Origin: JBDSKH01 sp035495435
GTDB lineage: Bacteria > Actinomycetota > Actinomycetes > Actinomycetales > Microbacteriaceae
Length of the DNA stretch: 6,244 bases
Reading direction: 5' to 3'
NCBI GenBank assembly: GCA_035495435.1
Contig: DATJFV010000084.1
Coordinates: 1 to 6,244 of the forward strand
Shown: positions 1 to 5,466 of the stretch, piece after piece
Position numbering within the stretch: the stretch's first letter is position 1
How the letters are laid out: the number at the start of each line of letters is the position of its first letter
The notes under the pieces: model-generated
The model's database searches: none
Seen by the model: only the letters and a program-made list of their open reading frames with translations
What the model was told of the DNA's origin: nothing
Made by a program: the position numbers and the translations under genes

Positions 1-381
1 CGTCTTGCGCAGCAGGGCGTAGGCCTTCACCGACTTGGAATCGGGCTCGAGGTAGTACGCCTTCTCGAACATGATCGGGTCGACCTGGTCGGCCGGCACG
101 AACTCGACGACGTCGATGTCTTTGCTGCGTTCGGCCGGCAGCGCCTTGAAGTCGTCGTCGGTGAGGATCACCGTCTGGTCGCCCTCGACGTAGGCCTTGG
201 CGATGTGCTCGTATTCGACCGTCTCGCCGTCGATCTCGCACACCCGCTTGTAGCGGATGCGACCCCCGTCCGTGTCGTGCACCTGGTGCAGCGGGACATC
301 GTGATCCTCGGTCGCCGAGTACAGCTTGACCGGCACGTTGACGAGGCCGAAGCTCAGCGAGCCCTTCCAGATGGAGCGCAT
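1..381 (-). CDS. ku: Ku protein, N-terminal part (runs off the left edge)
   Basis: This is the DNA end-binding protein of bacterial non-homologous end joining. It works as a homodimer ring that threads onto double-strand break ends and recruits LigD. The visible 127 codons begin MRSIWKGSLSFGLVNVPVKL, the hallmark opening of bacterial Ku, followed by VPLHQVHD, a basic stretch at IRYKRVCEIDGE and the acidic VEGDQTVILTDDDF region. Together these form the start of the Ku core beta-barrel. Bacterial Ku proteins are usually about 270-320 residues, so roughly half or more of the gene lies outside the window. The ATG is chosen because it matches the conserved N-terminus exactly and has an AGGAGG ribosome binding site 11 bases upstream. 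The gene is divergent from ligD, its functional partner, across a 58-bp spacer, which strongly supports the assignment. No frameshift is seen in the visible part; the C-terminal LigD-recruiting tail cannot be judged. Confidence 0.96.
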   Translation of the reverse strand, partial: MRSIWKGSLSFGLVNVPVKLYSATEDHDVPLHQVHDTDGGRIRYKRVCEIDGETVEYEHIAKAYVEGDQTVILTDDDFKALPAERSKDIDVVEFVPADQVDPIMFEKAYYLEPDSKSVKAYALLRKT

Positions 382-392
382 GCTGTATTTTC

Positions 393-398
393 CCTCCT
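393..398 (-). promoter_or_regulatory. Ribosome binding site of ku
   Basis: On the minus strand this reads AGGAGG, a perfect Shine-Dalgarno core, with 11 bases to the ku ATG. It fixes the ku start. ligD on the other side of the spacer has no comparable site. Confidence 0.8.
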
Positions 399-403
399 GA
401 ATG

Positions 404-433
404 TGGACGCTGTACACCCCGTCGACCTAGCGT
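404..433 (+). promoter_or_regulatory. Possible leaderless promoter of ligD
   Basis: TGGACG (404-409) resembles an actinobacterial -35 element and TAGCGT (428-433) fits the TANNNT form of a -10 element, with an 18-bp spacer. The ATG of ligD begins 7 bases after the -10 box, where transcription would be expected to start, so the mRNA may lack a leader. This agrees with the absence of a purine-rich ribosome binding site before ligD. Leaderless mRNAs are common in actinobacteria. The elements are short and degenerate, so this is a suggestion only. Confidence 0.35.
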
Positions 434-439
434 TGCGGT

Positions 440-2788
440 ATGGCCGGTGAGCAGGTAGTGGAGGTGGGCGGCCGCCGGATCAAGCTCACCAACCTCGACA
501 AGGTGCTGTACCCCGAGACCGGCACCACCAAGGCCGAGGTGCTCGACTACTACTCGCGGGTCGCCGAGGTGATGATCCCGCATGCCGCCGACCGCCCCGC
601 GACACGCAAACGCTGGCCGAACGGCGTCGACGGGCAGATGTTCTTCGAAAAGCAACTGCCGGCGCATGCGCCGGACTGGGTGCGCTCCTTCCCGATCCAG
701 CACAGCGACGGACCCAAGGATTATCCGCTGATCAACGACCTTCCGACGCTGATCTGGCTGGCGCAGATGGCCGCGCTCGAACTGCACGTGCCGCAGTGGC
801 GATTCGACCGCGACGGTGCCCGGCTGGGCCCCGACCGGCTCGTGCTCGATCTGGATCCCGGAGAGGGAGCAGGGCTCGCGGAGTGCGTCGAGGTGGCCAA
901 GCTGGTGCGGGTCATCCTGCAGGGCATGGGGCTGGAGCCGCTGCCGGTGACGAGCGGAAGCAAGGGCATCCACCTGTATGCGGCCCTCGACGGGACGCAG
1001 ACGAGCGAGCAGGTGTCGGCCGTCGCGAAAGAACTGGCACGGATCCTCGAGAGCCAGCACCCCGACCTCATCGTCAGCGACATGAAGAAGGCGCTCCGCG
1101 GCGGCAAGGTGCTCATCGACTGGAGTCAGAACAACGGCTCGAAGACCACGATCCTGCCCTACTCGCTACGCGGCCGCTCCCGGCCCACCGTGGCCGCACC
1201 GCGCACCTGGAAAGAGCTCGACTCTCCCCGACTGGCGCACCTGGAGTTCACCGAGGTGCTGAAGCGCCTGCCGAAGGGCGACCCGCTCGCGGCGCTCGAC
1301 GCGGGCCGGGTGGATGTGCGGCTCGGCCGTTACCGCTCGATGCGCGATCCCGCGAAGACCCCCGAGCCGATGGGCGGCGCCGCCGCACCGGGCTCGGGTG
1401 ACAGCTTCGTCATCCAGGAACACCACACGCCGGGCCGGGTGCATTACGACTTCCGCCTCGAGAAGAACGGGGTGCTGGTCAGCTGGGCGGTGCCGAAGAA
1501 CGTGCCGACCGACCCCGGGCAGAACCACCTGGCTGTGCACACCGAGGATCATCCGCTGGCCTACGGATCGTTCGAGGGCACCATCCCCCGCGGCGAGTAC
1601 GGGGCCGGCACGGTCTCGATCTGGGACCACGGCACCTATGAGGAGGAGAAGTTCTCGGACGACGAGGTCGTGGTGATCCTGCACGGCCAGAAGCTGCAGG
1701 CTGCCCGGTTGGCGCTGATCCGCACCGGCGGCGGGAGTGACTCCGCGAACTGGCTGATGCACCTGATGAAGGACCAGCGCAAAGGGGTCTGGAGCTCTGG
1801 ACGGAAGCCGGCCACGGCATCCGCCCGACTGCGCCGTACCGGCAAGACGGTGGTGGGGACACGCACCGGTGGTGCGCAGGCGATTCAGCCGATGCTGGCG
1901 ACGCTGGGCGACCCGGAGAGCTTCGGCGGCGGCCCCGAGTGGGCCTACGAGATGAAGTGGGACGGCTACCGCGCGATCGCGACGGTGAGCGGGGATGAGG
2001 CGGCTCTGCGCTCGCGCAACGGTCTCGACTTCACGCCCATGTATCCCGAACTGGCGGGCCTGGCTGAGGCGGTCGGCGGCGATGCGGTGCTCGACGGAGA
2101 GATCGTCGCCCTCGACCCGGCGGGCCGGCCGAGCTTCGAACTGCTGCAGGGCCACGCCGTTCCGGTGCGGTTCTATGTGTTCGACGTGCTGCGGCTGGGC
2201 ACCGAGTCGCTGACGTCGCGCCCCTACAACGAGAGGCGCCAACGCCTGCGCGCTGCCGTGCGCGACACCGGCGCGGTTGTGGTGCCCCCGGATGCCGGGG
2301 CCGACCTCACCGCGGCCCTCGCGACGAGCAGGCGGCTGGGCCTCGAGGGCGTGATGGCCAAGCGGCACGACAGCCCCTACCGCGAGGGACGGCGCTCACG
2401 CGACTGGATCAAGTTGAAGCACACCCGCACACAAGAGGTCGTGATCGGCGGGTGGCGCCCCGGCAAGGGCGCGCGGTCCGAGACGATCGGCTCGCTGCTG
2501 TTCGGGATCCCCGAGGACGGGGTGCTGCGCTACGCCGGCCGCGTCGGAACCGGGTTCAGTGATGCCGAGCTCGGCCGGCTGCGGGCGCGCCTGGATGGCC
2601 TGGCGCGCTCCACCCCTGCGCTGGAGGGAGTGCCGCGCGCGGACGCCCGGGACGCGAACTGGGTGACGCCGACCCTGGTGGGCGAGGTGGTCTACGCGGA
2701 GCGCACCAGCGAGGGCCGATTGCGTGCACCGGCGTGGAAGGGCTGGCGACCCGACAAGGACGCCTCCGACGTCGTGCCCGAGGTCTGA
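440..2788 (+). CDS. ligD: Multifunctional ATP-dependent DNA ligase LigD (Pol-PE-Lig)
   Basis: LigD is the end-processing and sealing enzyme of bacterial NHEJ and acts at Ku-bound break ends. Three domains occur in the mycobacterial order. Residues ~8-295 are the primase-type polymerase domain, with metal-binding D137 and D139 in LVLDLDP, the SGSKGIHLY motif (172-180) and D227 in KVLIDW. Residues ~320-440 are the 3'-phosphoesterase domain; H329, H335, D337, R339, H371 and Y375 match the known active-site spacing of the Pseudomonas enzyme. Residues ~480-782 are the ATP-dependent ligase: adenylated lysine K506 in KWDGYR, SRNG (525-528), DGEIVAL (552-558), FYVFDVL (578-584), EGVMAKR (636-642), WIKLK (656-660) and a C-terminal GWRPDK (768-773) in the OB-fold. 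The 782 residues compare with about 760 in M. tuberculosis. A stop codon 10 bases upstream in frame (428-430) leaves ATG 440 as the first possible start. The gene is divergent from ku. No defect is visible. Confidence 0.97.
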   Translation: MAGEQVVEVGGRRIKLTNLDKVLYPETGTTKAEVLDYYSRVAEVMIPHAADRPATRKRWPNGVDGQMFFEKQLPAHAPDWVRSFPIQHSDGPKDYPLINDLPTLIWLAQMAALELHVPQWRFDRDGARLGPDRLVLDLDPGEGAGLAECVEVAKLVRVILQGMGLEPLPVTSGSKGIHLYAALDGTQTSEQVSAVAKELARILESQHPDLIVSDMKKALRGGKVLIDWSQNNGSKTTILPYSLRGRSRPTVAAPRTWKELDSPRLAHLEFTEVLKRLPKGDPLAALDAGRVDVRLGRYRSMRDPAKTPEPMGGAAAPGSGDSFVIQEHHTPGRVHYDFRLEKNGVLVSWAVPKNVPTDPGQNHLAVHTEDHPLAYGSFEGTIPRGEYGAGTVSIWDHGTYEEEKFSDDEVVVILHGQKLQAARLALIRTGGGSDSANWLMHLMKDQRKGVWSSGRKPATASARLRRTGKTVVGTRTGGAQAIQPMLATLGDPESFGGGPEWAYEMKWDGYRAIATVSGDEAALRSRNGLDFTPMYPELAGLAEAVGGDAVLDGEIVALDPAGRPSFELLQGHAVPVRFYVFDVLRLGTESLTSRPYNERRQRLRAAVRDTGAVVVPPDAGADLTAALATSRRLGLEGVMAKRHDSPYREGRRSRDWIKLKHTRTQEVVIGGWRPGKGARSETIGSLLFGIPEDGVLRYAGRVGTGFSDAELGRLRARLDGLARSTPALEGVPRADARDANWVTPTLVGEVVYAERTSEGRLRAPAWKGWRPDKDASDVVPEV

Positions 2789-2800
2789 CGTCGCGCACCA

Positions 2801-3631
2801 TCAGGCCGAGCGGTGCTGCCCGACGGCACGGGGCAGTCGGTCGTGGGCGGGAACGACGCTGCCCACCCGATCAGCCCGCAGATGCCCCTCGATGGTGACC
2901 GGAGTGATCGCGCCCGACGGGTCCTCAAGCAACACCGGTACCGCGTAGTCCCCGGCGAGCGCGTATACCGGACCCGAGGCCCGCAGCGGGCAGAGCAGTT
3001 GCTGGTAGGGCCACACCGTTCCGCCGGGCTGGCAGGAGTCCGGGGCGCGGAAGGGCAGGTCTCCGGTGTTCATGATGCGGTAGCGCAGCGCGCTGGTGTT
3101 CTCGCCGCGGATGGTGAGCACGTCGAGCGGCGGCACCAGCGCCCAGTTGCGGTACGGCAGCGCCGCCTCCAGGACCGACACCTGACCGACCCGGCCGCCG
3201 ACGATGGCGCCCTCCTGGCGGACGATCCCGTCGAAGCTGGCCGACTGCAGGTCGAAGATCAGGCGATTGACCCCGGCCGACATCGGCACGTCGAAGGCGC
3301 AGCGCTGCACCGAATCGACCCGCATGTACTCGACGCCGCAGTAGAGCTTCACCTCTCCCCCGGCGGCATCCGGAGCCGTCAGCCGGCCGTAGTAGCCGTG
3401 CAGTCCGCTCGACGGCGGCGTGATGTCCACCCGCACGTGGGTCGTCGGGGCGCCCGCCCCGGCGACAGCGTACGCAGCACCCGGCCCGGCGAGGTCGACC
3501 TCCTCGCCCCAGTTGAGGATCGTCATCCGGATCGACGGCCCGTTGATCGACGGTTCGTCCGGGCCCACCACGGGTGCAGCCGCGACCCCGCTCACGAGGA
3601 GCAGCGCGACCGCACCCGCGAGCGGGATCAT
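2801..3631 (-). CDS. Predicted secreted protein of unknown function
   Basis: I do not recognise this 276-residue protein. Its N-terminus (residues 1-19) is hydrophobic, MIPLAGAVALLLVSGVAAA, and looks like a signal peptide with a likely cut after GVAA. It is unusual in having no basic residue before the hydrophobic core. There is no lipobox cysteine, and no second membrane helix or LPXTG-like anchor. The mature part is rich in short alternating hydrophobic stretches, suggesting beta-sandwich (Ig-like) folds. It has four cysteines (C98, C111, C200, C214) spaced as two pairs 13-14 residues apart, which could form two disulfides outside the cell. The ATG overlaps the aspA stop codon (ATGA), and GAGGAG lies 11 bases upstream, so translation is probably coupled to aspA. 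No in-frame start exists in the 57 bases upstream. The gene ends 12 bp from the stop of the oppositely oriented ligD. A role in aspartate or phosphate metabolism would be guesswork. Confidence 0.85.
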   Translation of the reverse strand: MIPLAGAVALLLVSGVAAAPVVGPDEPSINGPSIRMTILNWGEEVDLAGPGAAYAVAGAGAPTTHVRVDITPPSSGLHGYYGRLTAPDAAGGEVKLYCGVEYMRVDSVQRCAFDVPMSAGVNRLIFDLQSASFDGIVRQEGAIVGGRVGQVSVLEAALPYRNWALVPPLDVLTIRGENTSALRYRIMNTGDLPFRAPDSCQPGGTVWPYQQLLCPLRASGPVYALAGDYAVPVLLEDPSGAITPVTIEGHLRADRVGSVVPAHDRLPRAVGQHRSA

Positions 3632-3648
3632 GTCAGGTCGGTCTCCTC
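3628..3648 (-). promoter_or_regulatory. aspA stop / downstream start overlap with ribosome binding site
   Basis: The minus strand reads ATGA at 3631-3628, joining the ATG of the secreted-protein gene to the TGA of aspA. GAGGAG (3643-3648) lies inside the last aspA codons, 11 bases before that ATG. This is the usual arrangement for translational coupling or re-initiation within an operon. Confidence 0.75.
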
Positions 3649-5211
3649 GCGCTGCGCGGCGAGCCGTTCGGCGACGGCACTGAGATCCATCACTCCGGTG
3701 GTGGGCGCGATGCCGCTGAGCCGCTCGGGCGAGAGCACCCGCGCCACGTCTTCGGCCGTCATCAGCCCCGACTCGACGACGAGCTCGGCGATCGACGCGT
3801 TGGACGTGAGCGCCGTGTGCGCCAGCGACGCCGACGCCGCGTAGCCGATGTACGGGGTGAGCGCGGTGACGACACCGACACTGCTCTCGACCTGCGAGGT
3901 GAGACGGTCGAGGTTGGCCTCGATCCCGTCGATGCAGTTGACCCGCAGCGTGTGGCAGGCGTTCGTCATCCAGGCGATCGACTGCAGCAGCGAGTGCGCG
4001 ATCACCGGTTCGAATGCGTTCAGCTGCAGCTGCCCGCCCTCGGCCGCGGCCGTGACGGTGGCGTCGGCGCCGATGACGCTGAACGCGACCTGGTTCACCA
4101 CCTCCGGGATCACCGGGTTCACCTTGCCGGGCATGATCGACGAGCCGGCCTGCCGGGCCGGCAGCGAGATCTCGCCGAGCCCCGCCTGCGGTCCCGACGA
4201 CAGCAGTCGCAGGTCGTTGCAGATCTTCGACAGTTTCACCGCGGCACGCTTGAGCGTGCCCGAGAGGGTCATGAAGATGCCCGCGTCGGCGGTGGCCTCG
4301 ATGAGGTCGGGTGCGGTCTCCTGCGGGATACCGGTGACCTGCTCGAGGTGCTTGCGCACCGCCTCCGCATAGCGCGGGTCGGCCGTGATGCCCGTGCCGA
4401 TCGCGGTGGCGCCCATGTTGATCTCGTTGAGCCAGAACACGACCTCCTTGAGGCGGTCCTGGTCCTCTTGCAGCGTGTGCGCGAACCCCATGAACTCCTG
4501 CCCGAGGGTCATCGGCACCGCGTCCTGCAGCTGGGTGCGGCCGACCTTCAGGACGTGACCGAACTCCCGCCCCTTGGTCATGAACGATTCGATCAGCAGC
4601 GCGTGCTCCTCGAGCATCCGCTGCACCCCGAACACCATCGCCAGCTTGATCGCCGTGGGGTAGACGTCGTTCGTCGACTGACTGCGGTTGACGTCGTCAA
4701 TCGGGTGCAACTCGGAGTAGTCGCCGAGCGCCTTGCCCATCGCCTCGAGGCCGGCGTTGGCGATCACCTCGTTGGCATTCATGTTCGTACTGGTGCCCGC
4801 GCCGCCCTGGATCACCCCGACCACGAACTGGTCATGCAGCTCACCGGCGACGATGCGCTCGCACACCTCGTCGATGATGCGGGCCTTCTCGGGGTCGAGC
4901 ACCCCGATCTCGAGGTTGGCGCGCGCCGCAGCCTGCTTCACCCGCGCCAGCGCGCGCACGAGATCGGGATAGTTGCTGATGGCGCGGCGGGTGATCGGGA
5001 AGTTGATCAGCGCCCGCGCGGTGTGGATGCCCCAGTAGACGTCCGCCGGGATGTCCATCGGTCCGAGGGAGTCGCTCTCGGTGCGGGTCGGTCCGCCGCG
5101 CGAGAGAAGGTCGGGCGCCCCTTCGGGGCCGTTGGTCGTGACGTTCTCGTCACCGTGGATGAGCTCATCCGCCTGCGAGGGCGAAGCAGGCTCGGCAGAC
5201 GCTTGTGGCAT
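3628..5211 (-). CDS. aspA: Aspartate ammonia-lyase (aspartase)
   Basis: This cytoplasmic tetrameric enzyme converts L-aspartate reversibly to fumarate and ammonia, feeding aspartate nitrogen and carbon into the TCA cycle. It belongs to the fumarase/aspartase superfamily. Conserved blocks are GAGTSTNMNANE (137-148), DDVNRSQSTND (172-182), GRTQLQDAVPMT (224-235) and the family signature GSSIMPGKVNP (356-366), which holds the catalytic serine region on the mobile loop. GRTQLQDAVPMTLGQEF and MGATAIGTGI match aspartases; class II fumarases have GRTHLxDATPxT here. The protein has 527 residues against 478 in E. coli. Most of the difference is an N-terminal extension: homology begins near residue 43 (RTESDSLG, then IPADVYWGIHTARA). 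The extended start is supported by AAAGGAG 7 bases before the ATG, and no ATG lies near residue 43. It sits in a leftward operon-like run after pit and a small membrane gene and overlaps the next gene by 4 bases. Class II fumarase is the main alternative, and less likely. Confidence 0.92.
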   Translation of the reverse strand: MPQASAEPASPSQADELIHGDENVTTNGPEGAPDLLSRGGPTRTESDSLGPMDIPADVYWGIHTARALINFPITRRAISNYPDLVRALARVKQAAARANLEIGVLDPEKARIIDEVCERIVAGELHDQFVVGVIQGGAGTSTNMNANEVIANAGLEAMGKALGDYSELHPIDDVNRSQSTNDVYPTAIKLAMVFGVQRMLEEHALLIESFMTKGREFGHVLKVGRTQLQDAVPMTLGQEFMGFAHTLQEDQDRLKEVVFWLNEINMGATAIGTGITADPRYAEAVRKHLEQVTGIPQETAPDLIEATADAGIFMTLSGTLKRAAVKLSKICNDLRLLSSGPQAGLGEISLPARQAGSSIMPGKVNPVIPEVVNQVAFSVIGADATVTAAAEGGQLQLNAFEPVIAHSLLQSIAWMTNACHTLRVNCIDGIEANLDRLTSQVESSVGVVTALTPYIGYAASASLAHTALTSNASIAELVVESGLMTAEDVARVLSPERLSGIAPTTGVMDLSAVAERLAAQREETDLT

Positions 5212-5218
5212 CCTGAGT

Positions 5219-5225
5219 CTCCTTT
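5219..5225 (-). promoter_or_regulatory. Ribosome binding site of aspA
   Basis: The minus strand reads AAAGGAG, ending 7 bases before the ATG at 5211. This strong site decides in favour of the long form of AspA with its roughly 43-residue N-terminal extension. Confidence 0.8.
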
Positions 5226-5227
5226 GA

Positions 5228-5246
5228 CTGGGGTTGTACCCCCCAG
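5228..5246 (-). other. Small hairpin in the spacer before aspA
   Basis: CTGGGG and CCCCAG form a perfect 6-bp inverted repeat with a 7-base loop (TTGTACC on the plus strand), lying in the 36-bp gap between the small membrane gene and aspA. The hairpin ends two bases before the aspA Shine-Dalgarno sequence. No run of T follows it on the minus strand, so it does not look like a standard intrinsic terminator. It could be an RNA-processing or translation-modulating structure, or have no function. Confidence 0.4.
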
Positions 5247-5247
5247 C

Positions 5248-5466
5248 CTAAAGGCCCAACGGTGCGTGCAGCGCGGGCACGATCAGGAAGATTCCGAACA
5301 GCACCACGAATCCGCAGACCGCATACAGGGCCACCGCCGCGATGCGGCGCCCGGTGCCGGGCGCATCGCCCACCCGGAGCGCCAGCGAGAACAGCGTCAC
5401 CAGCAGGCACGCTGCGACCACGGTGGCCACCACCACCGTTGCGAACGCCATCCAGTCGATCGTCAT
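5248..5466 (-). CDS. Small two-helix membrane protein downstream of pit
   Basis: This 72-residue protein begins MTIDWMAFATVVVATVVAAC. It has two clear hydrophobic segments, at about residues 7-30 and 43-66, joined by a polar, glycine-rich loop with three arginines (RVGDAPGTGRR, 31-41). By the positive-inside rule the loop should be cytoplasmic, putting both ends outside. Its ATG shares one base with the pit stop codon (TGATG), and a weak GAGGCGG site (5474-5480) lies 7 bases upstream, so it is very probably co-translated with pit. A start at Met6 is possible but less well placed. I recognise no family. Coupling to a transporter suggests an accessory or stabilising role for Pit, which is inference. 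Reading the frame further upstream gives a long antisense-type extension inside pit that is a different-frame artefact, so the true gene is only this short stretch. Confidence 0.75.
   Translation of the reverse strand: MTIDWMAFATVVVATVVAACLLVTLFSLALRVGDAPGTGRRIAAVALYAVCGFVVLFGIFLIVPALHAPLGL

Noticed and set aside
205..450. Plus-strand 81-codon frame ahead of ligD.
   Set aside because: It is the antisense of the conserved Ku N-terminus and overlaps the ligD start; no independent support.
1166..2368. Minus-strand open frame of 400 codons inside ligD.
   Set aside because: It is antisense to the conserved PE and ligase domains of LigD and has the Arg/His/Ala-rich makeup of a high-GC shadow frame.
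2813..3844. Plus-strand 343-codon frame opposite the secreted-protein gene.
   Set aside because: The minus-strand frame has a signal peptide, a ribosome binding site, coupling to aspA and balanced composition; the plus frame is Arg/His/Asp-rich and resembles nothing.
3628..5211. Class II fumarase as the identity of the lyase.
   Set aside because: The GRTQLQDAVPMT block and overall match to E. coli AspA favour aspartase; fumarases carry GRTHLxDATPxT.
5245..5250. TAGGCT on the minus strand as a -10 box for a separate aspA promoter.
   Set aside because: It fits TANNNT, but no TTGACA-like element lies 16-19 bases upstream, and it overlaps a stop codon; too weak to list.
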